Below, in pieces: positions 9,277 to 18,649 of a stretch of 34,799 bases of DNA. This stretch comes from Lutibacter sp. (lineage in GTDB: Bacteria > Bacteroidota > Bacteroidia > Flavobacteriales > Flavobacteriaceae), in the NCBI GenBank assembly GCA_015662775.1, contig DQTL01000217.1:1-34799 (forward strand), given 5' to 3'. The notes beneath the pieces were generated by a model. That model was not told where the DNA came from. It ran no database searches and worked only from the letters and a program-made list of their open reading frames with translations. A program made the translations under genes and the position numbers. The stretch's first letter is position 1. Each line of letters opens with the position of its first letter.

Positions 9277-9723
9277 TTATTTTGAATAGCCTTTTTCATG
9301 TAATAAATCTGTAATTTTATTATACAAACTCCTGCTCCATACAATAGAAGCATCTTGTGAAGCATTTGAAATACTAATTACATTATTGATGAATTTTTGG
9401 GCAACTTTGGTATCATACATCTTATTTAAAGCTTTAATCTCTTCATGTGTAAAGTACTTTTTATAAACTGTAACCAAATCATCTGATAGACCTTCTAACG
9501 AGTTTACGGCTACATTATGCATTTCTAACCAATCTGATTCTTTTACATTAGCAGAGCTGTATTGTTCCTTTAACATATTGGTCAATTCACCAACTGCTGT
9601 GTTATATTGCCCCATGGTGCCATTGATTTCAATAAAATACTTGATGTCATTTGAAAAAGTGTCATTTTGTGCATTTACAAATGAAACAGAAAGTAATAAT
9701 AAAAAGAGTAATTTAAATCGCAT
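9277..9723 (-). CDS. DUF2059-like secreted protein
   Basis: Signal peptide MRFKLLFLLLLSVSFVNAQ; VYKKYFTHEEIKALNKMYDTKVAQKFINNV matches the DUF2059 pattern. Confidence 0.7.
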   Translation of the reverse strand: MRFKLLFLLLLSVSFVNAQNDTFSNDIKYFIEINGTMGQYNTAVGELTNMLKEQYSSANVKESDWLEMHNVAVNSLEGLSDDLVTVYKKYFTHEEIKALNKMYDTKVAQKFINNVISISNASQDASIVWSRSLYNKITDLLHEKGYSK

Positions 9724-9820
9724 GGATATATTGTTTTAGGTAGTTTAGTTAATTAAATATCTAGGTTTATTTATAATATTTGTGTACAAATGTAATAACA
9801 ATTTATATGCCAAAAAAAAC

Positions 9821-10444
9821 TTATGGAATATTTAGATATTTATGTGTTTGTATGGATATTTTCCATTTGGGATTATTCATTACATAATCAGTCATTAAGG
9901 GTATTATTTTTTCTCTTACACTCCATTCGGGTTGTAGAAATAATTCACATTTTAAATTGACTAATTTAGCTTGTTCTTCTGCAAAGATAAAATCATTTTT
10001 TGAACGAATAATAATCTTCAACTCATGGGCTTTCTGATAAATACTATTTACTGGTAATTTATTCTTTTTTGGCGATAAACAGATCCAATCCCATTCGCCA
10101 GACAATCGACTGGAACCCGAAGTTTCTAAATGAATTTTTATATTCTTTTCTTTAAGCTTACTTGTCAAATAATCCATATTCCATTCCAGAGGTTCTCCTC
10201 CTGTTATAACAACAGTTTTAGAATATTTGATCACATTTGCAATAATCTTATCTGTTTCAGTAGTTGGATGTAATGAAGCATCCCAACTTTCTTTTACATC
10301 ACACCAATGACAACCGACATCACAACCTCCAACTCTTATAAAATAAGCAGCTTTTCCGCTGTGAAAACCTTCTCCTTGAATCGTATAAAATTCTTCCATT
10401 AAGGGAAGTAATATTCCTTTATTTAGTTTTTCTTGCTTGGTCAT
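9821..10444 (-). CDS. queE: 7-carboxy-7-deazaguanine synthase QueE (radical SAM)
   Basis: PLMEEFYTIQGEGFHSGKAAYFIRVGGCDVGCHWCDVKESWD...VVITGGEPLEWNMDYLTSKLKE. Confidence 0.92.
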   Translation of the reverse strand: MTKQEKLNKGILLPLMEEFYTIQGEGFHSGKAAYFIRVGGCDVGCHWCDVKESWDASLHPTTETDKIIANVIKYSKTVVITGGEPLEWNMDYLTSKLKEKNIKIHLETSGSSRLSGEWDWICLSPKKNKLPVNSIYQKAHELKIIIRSKNDFIFAEEQAKLVNLKCELFLQPEWSVREKIIPLMTDYVMNNPKWKISIQTHKYLNIP

Positions 10445-10520
10445 TATTATTTTTAAGTGTCATGAAATCTTCTATTTCAAGGACAAATCTACTCTATTTT
10501 TTGATTATTATGTGCATTAA

Positions 10521-10562
10521 AAAATCCTAATTCAATAGTAATACTTTTGAATTAGGACTTTT
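10521..10562 (-). terminator. Rho-independent terminator downstream of tpx
   Basis: Perfect 11-bp inverted repeat tcctaattcaa (10525-10535) / ttgaattagga (10547-10557), 11-nt loop, T-tract on the minus strand (aaaaa at 10520-10524). Confidence 0.75.
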
Positions 10563-10582
10563 TATCACTTATTTAAAACTGC

Positions 10583-11083
10583 TTATTTTAAAGCATTCAT
10601 TACTTCTTCGTAATTTGGTTCATCAACTATTTCAGGAACTTGTTGTGTGTAGATAACTTCTCCTTTTTCGTCAATAACGATTACCGCACGTGAATGTAGT
10701 CTAGCTAAAGGACCATCTACAATTTCTAAATTGTATTTTTTACCAAATTTTCCTCTTTTATAATCAGATAATGTAATTACATTTTCTAATCCTTCTGCTC
10801 CACAAAAACGAGCTTGTGCGAAAGGTAAATCACGTGAAATACACAAAACTTTTGTGTTTTCTAATTTACCTGCTGCTTCGTTAAAATGTCTTACAGAAGC
10901 TGCACAAGTTGGTGTATCTAAACTTGGAAAAATGTTTAAAACAATTTTAGATCCTTTGTAATCTGCTAATTGTTTAACGCTTAAATCTGCTGCTACTAAT
11001 TTAAAATTTTTGGCTTTCTTACCTACTTTTGGTAATTTTCCTGATGTGTTGATTGGGTTTCCTTTTAATGTGATTTTTGCCAT
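10583..11083 (-). CDS. tpx: Thiol peroxidase (atypical 2-Cys peroxiredoxin)
   Basis: MAKITLKGNPINTSGKLPKVGKKAKNFKLVAADLSVKQLADYKGSKIVLNIFPSLDTPTCAASVRHFNEAAG. Start placed at the internal Met (11083). Confidence 0.93.
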   Translation of the reverse strand: MAKITLKGNPINTSGKLPKVGKKAKNFKLVAADLSVKQLADYKGSKIVLNIFPSLDTPTCAASVRHFNEAAGKLENTKVLCISRDLPFAQARFCGAEGLENVITLSDYKRGKFGKKYNLEIVDGPLARLHSRAVIVIDEKGEVIYTQQVPEIVDEPNYEEVMNALK

Positions 11084-11130
11084 TGTTCTTTTCTTTAAAT
11101 TATTAAATATTTTTACTTCAAAATTGAATA

Positions 11131-11162
11131 ACAAAAACTCACAAAACTTGTGAGTTCTTGAA
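11131..11162 (-). terminator. Terminator hairpin downstream of the peroxiredoxin gene
   Basis: aactcacaa (11136-11144) - aac - ttgtgagtt (11148-11156), followed on the minus strand by a T-tract. Confidence 0.7.
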
Positions 11163-11178
11163 ATCCATAGTTAGTAGT

Positions 11179-11811
11179 TTAGTGTTTCTTTAAGTAATCT
11201 GCTACACCTTCGTGAGTAGCTTGTAATCCTTCTTTATCTGCATTCCAGTTGGCTGGACAAGCTTCACCATTTTCTTCATTAAATTGTAATGCATCTACGA
11301 TACGTAAAGCTTCATCAACACTTCTTCCTAATGGTAAATCGTTGATTACTTGATGACGAACAATACCTTCCTTATCAATTAAGAAAAGACCTCTGTACGC
11401 AATTAATTCTCCATCTGCTTGCAATTGATCATTATCATCATAAAAATAATCACCTGTTAAAACATCGTAATTTTTCGAGATTGTTTTATTCGTATCCGCA
11501 ACAATTGGATACGTAACTCCTTTAATTCCTCCAGCTCCTTTTTCCATTTGTAACCAACCCCAGTGAGATTGCTCAGTGTCTGTTGAACAAGCAACAACGG
11601 CTACGCCTCTTTTTTCAAATTCATTTAATTTATCTTGAAAAGCATGTAATTCAGTCGGACAAACAAATGTAAAGTCTTTCGGGTAGAAAAAGAAAACAAC
11701 ATGTTTCTTTCCTAGATATTGATCTAATGAAAATTCTTCAACGAATTCATTACCATTTACTACTGCTTGTGCTGTAAATTTAGGGGCTTTTCTGCCAACA
11801 AGTACTGCCAT
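11179..11811 (-). CDS. Typical 2-Cys peroxiredoxin (AhpC/TSA family)
   Basis: VVFFFYPKDFTFVCPTELHAFQDKLNEFEKRGVAVVACSTDTEQSHWGW; resolving Cys region GEACPANW. Confidence 0.93.
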   Translation of the reverse strand: MAVLVGRKAPKFTAQAVVNGNEFVEEFSLDQYLGKKHVVFFFYPKDFTFVCPTELHAFQDKLNEFEKRGVAVVACSTDTEQSHWGWLQMEKGAGGIKGVTYPIVADTNKTISKNYDVLTGDYFYDDNDQLQADGELIAYRGLFLIDKEGIVRHQVINDLPLGRSVDEALRIVDALQFNEENGEACPANWNADKEGLQATHEGVADYLKKH

Positions 11812-11849
11812 AATTCTGTTATTTTATTGTTTATATTATTTTAACATTG

Positions 11850-11857
11850 CAAATATA
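11850..11857 (-). promoter_or_regulatory. -7 box TATATTTG for the peroxiredoxin gene
   Basis: Reverse complement of caaatata, 38 nt upstream of the ATG at 11811. Confidence 0.45.
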
Positions 11858-11993
11858 TCTAGTTTTATTCGCTTTGTATAAGTAATTGATATTAAAATTT
11901 TATTGATTGATAGATAATTGTTATTAGTATTTAGTTTTTGGTTACTAGTTGTTTAATAATATCCTTACTTTCGCAAACTGATTTTTATCTAAA

Positions 11994-13349
11994 ATGTTAA
12001 GTCAATATACCAAAGAGTTTAAAAACAATTTACAATTAGCTATACCTGTTATTATGGGCTCGCTAGGTCATATTCTTGTAGGTTTGGCTGATGATATGAT
12101 GGTCGGTGTTTTAGGACCTATACATTTGGCTGCTACTTCTTTAGGAAATAGTTTGGTCTTCATCGCTATTTCATTAGGAATTGGGTTTTCTTTAGCTTTA
12201 ACACCACTTATTTCTGAAGCAGATGGTGAAAATGATATTCAAAAAGGAAGAAGAATTTTTCAACATGGAATGATTTTAAATACTAGTTTAGGAGTCGTAA
12301 TGTTTTTAATGCTATTATTTGCAAGACCTGTACTTTATCTATTAAAACAACCTCCAGAAGTTGTAGAATTAGCTGTTCCTTATTTTAAAATTGTTGCTTT
12401 ATCTATGATTCCTATGATGATATTTCAAGGTTTAAAGCAGTTTGCTGACGGCATGTCACAAACCAAATTTGCCATGAAAGCAACTATTATTGCTAATGTT
12501 ATAAATATTTCAATCAACTTTTTGCTTATATACGGAATATGGATTTTTCCTAAATTAGAATTAGTAGGTGCTGCTATCGGAACTTTAGTTTCTAGAATAG
12601 GTATGCTTATTATTCTATTTTTTATGTTGCGAAAACAAAAGATATTTGAGCCTTTCTTTCACAATCTTAAAAATTCAGAAATAGAATGGAAGTATTTTTT
12701 AAAAATCATTAACTTAGGCTTTCCAACTGCCTTACAAATTTTATTTGAAGTTGCTGCTTTTGTTGGAGCTGTACTGTTAGCTGGTGTTTTAGGGGCATTT
12801 CCTCAAGCCGCAAACCAAATTGCAATGAAATTAGCTTCTACAACATTTATGATTGCCATTGGTGTTGGTGTAGCAACAACAGTTAGAATTGGAAATCAAA
12901 AAGGAAAGAAAGATTTTATTAATTTAAGACGTATCGCTTTGTCTAACCAACTAATGATCGTTTGTATTATGTTTGGTTTCTCGTTACTCTTTTTCTTATT
13001 TCATAATTACTTACCATTTGCTTTTACTAGAAATCAAGAAGTCATTGGTATCGCATCAAAACTACTATTGATTGCTGCTGTTTTTCAGCTTTCAGATGGT
13101 TTACAAGCCGTTATTCTAGCTTCCTTACGTGGGTTACAAGATGTTTGGATTCCTTCATTATTAACCTTTATCTCGTATTGGATAATCGGTTTCCCTATTA
13201 GTTATTATTTAGGCTTACACACGGAGTACAAAACTATAGGAATATGGATTGGTTTATCATTAGGACTCACAACTTCTGCTTTTTTACTATTTTTACGTTT
13301 TAATTATAAGACAAAAAAACTAATCAAACAAAATCATGCAAATACCTAA
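11994..13349 (+). CDS. MATE family efflux transporter
   Basis: 12-TM-like profile; AIPVIMGSLGHILVGLADDMMVGVLGPIHLAATSLGNS and NQIAMKLASTTFMIAIGVGVATTVRIGNQKG. Confidence 0.92.
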   Translation: MLSQYTKEFKNNLQLAIPVIMGSLGHILVGLADDMMVGVLGPIHLAATSLGNSLVFIAISLGIGFSLALTPLISEADGENDIQKGRRIFQHGMILNTSLGVVMFLMLLFARPVLYLLKQPPEVVELAVPYFKIVALSMIPMMIFQGLKQFADGMSQTKFAMKATIIANVINISINFLLIYGIWIFPKLELVGAAIGTLVSRIGMLIILFFMLRKQKIFEPFFHNLKNSEIEWKYFLKIINLGFPTALQILFEVAAFVGAVLLAGVLGAFPQAANQIAMKLASTTFMIAIGVGVATTVRIGNQKGKKDFINLRRIALSNQLMIVCIMFGFSLLFFLFHNYLPFAFTRNQEVIGIASKLLLIAAVFQLSDGLQAVILASLRGLQDVWIPSLLTFISYWIIGFPISYYLGLHTEYKTIGIWIGLSLGLTTSAFLLFLRFNYKTKKLIKQNHANT

Positions 13350-13560
13350 ATTTTTAATGGGTGATCATTCTGAATATAATGATAGCCTTTTTGTTATACA
13401 TACCGAATATCCTAGATTTGTTATTAACCTTGTGGATGATGAAGTCCATTTTTTTGAAAGTATTTTAGGAGAAAGTGAAGAAGAATTGGCAGAAGAAATG
13501 GCACACTTAATTGAAGAAGCAAGTCTTTTTTATGATAAAGAAGTAGCTTTTTATAATTAG
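13336..13560 (+). CDS. Small acidic hypothetical protein
   Basis: 74-aa ORF overlapping the 3' end of the MATE gene by 14 bp; an alternative start at 13357 (MGDHSEYND) avoids the overlap. Confidence 0.6.
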   Translation: MQIPKFLMGDHSEYNDSLFVIHTEYPRFVINLVDDEVHFFESILGESEEELAEEMAHLIEEASLFYDKEVAFYN

Positions 13561-13619
13561 CAAATTAGCTGATTTAATAATTAACTGATTTTTTTGAACT
13601 TCATTAAATAAACAATCAG

Positions 13620-14231
13620 ATGAAACTAATCTGTATAGGAAGAAATTACGCCCAGCACATTGAAGAATTAAAAAATGACAAACCCACCGAACCTGTTGTT
13701 TTTTTAAAGCCTGATTCTGCTATTCTTCCAAAAAATCATCCGTTTTACATACCTGCTTTTTCTGATGATATTCATTACGAAGTAGAAATACTCATAAAAA
13801 TAAACCGATTAGGAAAACACATAGCTCCAAAATTTGCTCATAAGTATTATGATGAAATTGGCTTGGGTATTGACTTTACAGCCAGAGATGTACAAAAAGA
13901 ACTCAAAGCAAAAGGCTTACCTTGGGAAAAAGCAAAAGCCTTTGATGGTAGTGCTATTATAGGACAGTTTATTCCAAAAACAACATTTAATGATTTAAAA
14001 AACATCTCTTTTTCCTTGATAAAAAATGAAGAAATTGTTCAGAATGGAAATACAAAAAATATGCTTTGGCATTTCGATGAATTAATTGCCTATGTTTCTA
14101 CTTTTATGACTTTAAAGATTGGTGATATACTTTTTACAGGAACACCAGCAGGCGTAGGAAAAGTGATACCCGAAGACAAACTAGTTGGAAAAATAGAGAG
14201 TCAAACTTTTTTTGAAATTAACATCAAATAA
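13620..14231 (+). CDS. Fumarylacetoacetate hydrolase family protein
   Basis: MKLICIGRNYAQHIEELKNDKPTEPVVFLKPDSAIL...HYEVEILIKINRLGKHI...ILFTGTPAGVGKV. Confidence 0.93.
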   Translation: MKLICIGRNYAQHIEELKNDKPTEPVVFLKPDSAILPKNHPFYIPAFSDDIHYEVEILIKINRLGKHIAPKFAHKYYDEIGLGIDFTARDVQKELKAKGLPWEKAKAFDGSAIIGQFIPKTTFNDLKNISFSLIKNEEIVQNGNTKNMLWHFDELIAYVSTFMTLKIGDILFTGTPAGVGKVIPEDKLVGKIESQTFFEINIK

Positions 14232-14339
14232 TTTTCACTTTTTAATAGTTGTGTTTTTTAAATTTTAAAAAAAAGAAAGTATACTTTTTTAATAAAATAG
14301 ACGTTTCTAATATATTGATATTCAATTAAAGCAATTTCA

Positions 14340-14347
14340 TATCTTTG
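14340..14347 (+). promoter_or_regulatory. -7 box TATCTTTG with upstream TTG (14315-14317)
   Basis: TAnnTTTG match with a TTG 22 nt upstream, ahead of the outer membrane beta-barrel gene. Confidence 0.5.
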
Positions 14348-14418
14348 CAAAGAGACAAAATGGACATTAAAAATCATTTTGTTTAATAAAATTGATGTAT
14401 TTTCCTAAAATAAAACAA

Positions 14419-15048
14419 ATGAAAATTTTTATTAGCATTCTAGTTCTCTTTATTACAATAGCAACAACTGTTGCACAAGATTTTAGTATGGGAATCAAAG
14501 GTGGTACCAATTATAACTTTAGTGGTGATTTAAAAGAATTAAATGTCTTAGCTATTGACACAGATGATGTGTTGCACAAAGCCAAAAGTGTACAAGGTTA
14601 TCATGGTGGTTTATGGGCAAAGTTTGGAGATGATCTATTTGTAAAAGCAGAAGTTGTTTATACTCATTTTGAAAATGAATTCTCAGACCCTGTAATTTAT
14701 ACAATTACAACAAACAAAATAGACATTCCAGTTGTATTAGGGGTGAAAGTATTAGGGCCACTTTATGTGTTTGCAGGTCCTGATTTTCAATATATACTTA
14801 ATGAAGATTTTTATGAAACTGACATATCTAAATCTAAAGAAACTTATAAAGAATTCACCACAGGATTACATTTGGGTATTGGTGTAGCATTTGGTAGGTT
14901 TGCTCTTGATTTTAGATGGGACAAAGGTTTGTCAGAAAACTCAATTGATATTGCAAATTCAGAAATTGAAAACTACAACTTCACCAATGACAACCGACCA
15001 AACCAATTGGTCTTAAGCTTAAATATTGCACTTTCAGGATCTGATTAA
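14419..15048 (+). CDS. Outer membrane beta-barrel protein (PorT-like family)
   Basis: Signal peptide MKIFISILVLFITIATTVAQ; FSMGIKGGTNYNFSG...LHLGIGVAFGRFALDFRWDKGL beta-barrel pattern. The ORF track starts at 14392. Confidence 0.8.
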   Translation: MKIFISILVLFITIATTVAQDFSMGIKGGTNYNFSGDLKELNVLAIDTDDVLHKAKSVQGYHGGLWAKFGDDLFVKAEVVYTHFENEFSDPVIYTITTNKIDIPVVLGVKVLGPLYVFAGPDFQYILNEDFYETDISKSKETYKEFTTGLHLGIGVAFGRFALDFRWDKGLSENSIDIANSEIENYNFTNDNRPNQLVLSLNIALSGSD

Positions 15049-15118
15049 ATGTCCTCTTTTTTAAATTTTATTTTCTCTTTTTATGTTAAAACTTTACTAA
15101 TGAGTAGGGTATTTATTT

Positions 15119-15180
15119 AAACATTTGTTAAACGCTCATAAACTTTTGTTAAACGCTCATAAACCTTTGTTAAACGCAAA
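15119..15180. repeat. Tandem direct repeat, 21-bp period, about 3 copies (aaacNtttgttaaacgctcat)
   Basis: 15119-15139 aaacatttgttaaacgctcat; 15140-15160 aaacttttgttaaacgctcat; 15161-15180 aaacctttgttaaacgcaaa. Confidence 0.85.
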
Positions 15181-15201
15181 ATAATATTGAGTTAATGTAT
15201 A

Positions 15202-15209
15202 TACATTTG
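15202..15209 (+). promoter_or_regulatory. -7 box TACATTTG of the TonB-dependent receptor gene
   Basis: TAnnTTTG match 22 nt upstream of the ATG at 15232. Confidence 0.5.
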
Positions 15210-15231
15210 TGCTACCAAACAAACCAAATAT

Positions 15232-17673
15232 ATGCTAAAAAGAATTCTAATTCTAGTTTTTGCAAGTCTTCTTGCAACAACTCTCTATTCCCAAAAAAAA
15301 TTTACAATTAGCGGAACTATTCAAGATAAAATGAGTGGGGAATCACTAATATCCGCCAATGTATATGATATCGTGTCAAGCAAAGGAGCTGTATCAAACA
15401 CCTATGGTTTTTACAGTTTAACCTTACCAGAAGGAGAAGTAGAATTATTTGCTTCGTACGTAGGTTATCAAGACCAAAAAGAAACTTTTTTACTTGACAA
15501 AGACATCATTATCAATTTTAATTTAACTATTGACAATCAGCTAGATGAAGTGACCATAATTGGAAGCAAAACACAAAAAATTGAAAAGAAAACCCAAATG
15601 AGCCAAATTGAGGTTCAAGTAAGCGATATAGAAAAAATCCCTACACTTCTTGGGGAAGTTGACGTTTTAAAAACACTACAATTACTACCAGGTGTTCAAG
15701 GTGGTACTGAAGGATTAAACGGTGTTTATGTACGTGGTGGAAGTCCTGATCAAAACCTAATAGTATTAGATGGAGTTCCTGTTTACAATGTCTCTCATTT
15801 AATGGGATTTTTATCTGTTTTTAACACAGATGCTATCAAAAATGTAACACTTACAAAAGGTGGTTTCCCTGCACGTTATGGTGGTCGCTTATCCTCAGTT
15901 ATTGAGATAAACATGAAAGAAGGAAACAACCAAGAATTCCATGGTGAAGGATCTATTGGCTTACTATCTTCTCGTTTAACTTTAGAAGGACCAATTTTAA
16001 AAGACAAAACATCGTTTATGATATCAGGTCGTAGAAACTACATAGATGTAATTGCCAAACCTTTTATTAAAAGAGCCGCTAAAAGAAATGGAAATAAATA
16101 TGATTTCAAAGCTTACTTTTATGATTTAAATGCAAAAGTCAATCATAAAATAAATGACAAACATACTATTTATGCAAGTGCCTATTTAGGCTCTGATGTT
16201 TTCCACGCAGATTACAAATACACATACAGTAATGGGTATGATAAAAGCGATGGAGGTATTAATTGGGGAAATACAATTGCAGCATTGCGTTGGAACTATA
16301 AGATAAATAATAAATTATTTACCAATACCACTTTTACACACTCTAGATTTAAATTTGATTTTAGTGTAGGTGAAGAATGGTCTTATGACGAATATACTAC
16401 AAATACTGATGGATCAACGACAACAAACCGAAAAGTAAATAAATTCTCATCTAAATATCTCTCTGGTATTTACGATTGGGCAGGTAAAGTTGATTTTGAT
16501 TTTATCCCAAACCCCAATCATTATATACGTTTTGGTGCAAGTAATACTTATCACACATACAATCCTGGTGCCTTTAGTGTTAAAGGAGACTATATTGATG
16601 AAGATGAATTTACTTATAAGCAAAAGAAAATGTTTTCCAACGAATACTATGCTTATATTGAAGATGACTTAAGTTTTGGGGCTTTTAAAGCAAATTTAGG
16701 GTTTCATCTATCTGGTTTCCAAGTAGGAGATGAAAACTATTTATATCCACAACCACGTCTTGGCTTACGTTATTTAGTTAGTGATAACTGGAGCCTTAAA
16801 GCATCTTATGCAACTATGGCACAATATATAAACCTTCTTACTAATGAAAGCATTGGTTTACCAACTGATTTATGGGTGCCTTCTACCGAAAAGATAAAAC
16901 CACAAACCTCATGGCAAACAGCAATCGGTACAGCCACTACATTTAGCAAAGGAATTGAGTTTAGTCTTGAAGGTTATTATAAAAAAATGGATAATGTAAT
17001 TTCCTATAAAGAAGGCGCTAACTTTTATGATATTAATACAGTTTGGGAAGATAAAATTACTCAAGGAACAGGGACGGCTTATGGTGCCGAATTTTTATTA
17101 CAAAAGAAAACAGGAAAAACTACGGGTTGGATAGGCTATACACTGGCTTGGAATAATCGTCAATTTGATGCTATTAATTCAGGTAAAGAATATCCTTACA
17201 AATTTGATAGAAGACATGATGTAGAAATTGTCTTATCTCAAAAAATCACCGATAACATCACTTTAAGTGGTACATGGATATACGGAACAGGAAACTCAAT
17301 CACACTTGCAGAAGCCAGCTACACTGGTGCTTACGAAACATATGAAGAAGATTGGAATAATGATGGAATCATAGACGAAACTCACACATGGTATGAAAAT
17401 ATCAATATTCTCGGAGAAAAAAACTCCTATAGAATGCCTGCTTATCATCGACTAGACTTAAGTATTGAAATTTTAAAGAAAACTTCATGGGGAGAAAGAG
17501 CTTGGAATTTTGGTTTATACAATGCATACAGTCAAAGAAACCCTTTTTACGTTTATTTAGGAAGAGAATATCATTATAATCATCACACAGGAGAAAATTA
17601 TGAAACAAAAACTTATAGACAAATTAGTTTATTACCTGTAATCCCTTCCGTTTCTTATCGTTTTAAATTTTAA
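15232..17673 (+). CDS. TonB-dependent receptor with N-terminal carboxypeptidase-regulatory-like domain
   Basis: Signal peptide, FTISGTIQDKMSGESLISANVYD...GFYSLTLPEGEVELFASYVGYQ, plug domain (PGVQGGTEGLNGVYVRGGSPDQNLIVLDGVPVYN), beta-barrel ending in YRFKF. Confidence 0.93.
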   Translation: MLKRILILVFASLLATTLYSQKKFTISGTIQDKMSGESLISANVYDIVSSKGAVSNTYGFYSLTLPEGEVELFASYVGYQDQKETFLLDKDIIINFNLTIDNQLDEVTIIGSKTQKIEKKTQMSQIEVQVSDIEKIPTLLGEVDVLKTLQLLPGVQGGTEGLNGVYVRGGSPDQNLIVLDGVPVYNVSHLMGFLSVFNTDAIKNVTLTKGGFPARYGGRLSSVIEINMKEGNNQEFHGEGSIGLLSSRLTLEGPILKDKTSFMISGRRNYIDVIAKPFIKRAAKRNGNKYDFKAYFYDLNAKVNHKINDKHTIYASAYLGSDVFHADYKYTYSNGYDKSDGGINWGNTIAALRWNYKINNKLFTNTTFTHSRFKFDFSVGEEWSYDEYTTNTDGSTTTNRKVNKFSSKYLSGIYDWAGKVDFDFIPNPNHYIRFGASNTYHTYNPGAFSVKGDYIDEDEFTYKQKKMFSNEYYAYIEDDLSFGAFKANLGFHLSGFQVGDENYLYPQPRLGLRYLVSDNWSLKASYATMAQYINLLTNESIGLPTDLWVPSTEKIKPQTSWQTAIGTATTFSKGIEFSLEGYYKKMDNVISYKEGANFYDINTVWEDKITQGTGTAYGAEFLLQKKTGKTTGWIGYTLAWNNRQFDAINSGKEYPYKFDRRHDVEIVLSQKITDNITLSGTWIYGTGNSITLAEASYTGAYETYEEDWNNDGIIDETHTWYENINILGEKNSYRMPAYHRLDLSIEILKKTSWGERAWNFGLYNAYSQRNPFYVYLGREYHYNHHTGENYETKTYRQISLLPVIPSVSYRFKF

Positions 17674-17684
17674 AAAATACAATT

Positions 17685-18542
17685 ATGAAAACATATAAAT
17701 CATTAATAATACTTGTTCTAGTTAGTTTATTTACAAGTTCATGTGAAGATTTCTTTGACATGGCTATAGACCTAGATATTGAAGAACACAAATCTAAAAT
17801 TGCTATTACTTCTTTTTTCTCAGACCAGAATATCAATGAAGTTTTGGTCTCTTATTCTATTGGTGGAACGGAAGAAGCCGCTGACAACCAATTATTAACT
17901 AATGCTAATGTTATCTTAAGCCAAGGAAATACAAGTTATGAGCTCAATCATTCAGAAAACGATGGAATCTATCAACTAGAAGGTCTTATTGATTTTATTC
18001 CTAATAAGGAATATACCCTAACAGTTGAAGCTGCAAATTACACTACAGTAAGTTCAAAACAAATTTTCCCACAAGAAGTAGCAATTATCGAAGCAACGAT
18101 AGATAGTGAAAAACTTAGCGTACGTTTTAAAGACACACCAAATGTCAGAAATTATTACATTTTAGTTATGCAAGCTTTTCACCCAGACTATGAAATAAAT
18201 AGTCACATTTATATGGAAGATGAATCAAATTTCCAAAATAGTTCTTCGCAAAGAGGAATCTTAATTTCTGATGAAACTTTTGAAGGAAATGAAATTGTTA
18301 TCAATGCAGACTATTGGATGAACAAAGTAGATGATTATGAAAACGACCCAGAACCTACTCTTGTAAAGGCAATACTATATAACATAACAGAAGATATCTA
18401 TAAATACGATATTAGTTATAGAAATAATTATACCGATGACCCATTTACAGAGCCCGTAATCCTACATAGAAATATTGAGAATGGTTATGGTATTTTTGGT
18501 ATGATGAATGCAAATATTTTTGAAATTGATTTAACAAAGTAA
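17685..18542 (+). CDS. DUF4249-like lipoprotein, partner of the upstream TonB-dependent receptor
   Basis: Lipobox LFTSSCEDFFD; 11 bp after the receptor stop codon; NANVILSQGNTSYELNHSENDGIYQLEG resembles DUF4249. Confidence 0.8.
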   Translation: MKTYKSLIILVLVSLFTSSCEDFFDMAIDLDIEEHKSKIAITSFFSDQNINEVLVSYSIGGTEEAADNQLLTNANVILSQGNTSYELNHSENDGIYQLEGLIDFIPNKEYTLTVEAANYTTVSSKQIFPQEVAIIEATIDSEKLSVRFKDTPNVRNYYILVMQAFHPDYEINSHIYMEDESNFQNSSSQRGILISDETFEGNEIVINADYWMNKVDDYENDPEPTLVKAILYNITEDIYKYDISYRNNYTDDPFTEPVILHRNIENGYGIFGMMNANIFEIDLTK

Positions 18543-18622
18543 TTTTTTTATTGTAGAGGTGTAACATATTATGCCTCTACATAAAAAAACAATAATACCA
18601 GCACACAACTCAAAAGTTTATC

Positions 18623-18630
18623 TATTTTTG
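18623..18630 (+). promoter_or_regulatory. -7 box TATTTTTG of uvrA
   Basis: TAnnTTTG match 19 nt upstream of the ATG at 18650. Confidence 0.45.
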
Positions 18631-18649
18631 TCATTCAATAAAATCCTGA

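Noticed and set aside
11880-11935. Possible OxyR-like ATAG...CTAT site upstream of the peroxiredoxin gene
   Set aside because: Only loose matches in AT-rich DNA; no clear dyad set that would support OxyR binding.
14276-14287. 12-bp palindrome aaagtatacttt before the beta-barrel gene
   Set aside because: Short AT-rich palindromes are expected by chance in this composition; no supporting spacing or repetition.
18552-18581. tgtagagg...cctctaca stem after the DUF4249 gene
   Set aside because: A stem of this size exists, but the T-run is on the left and the A-run on the right, so it extends the stem instead of giving a U-tract; not called as a canonical terminator.
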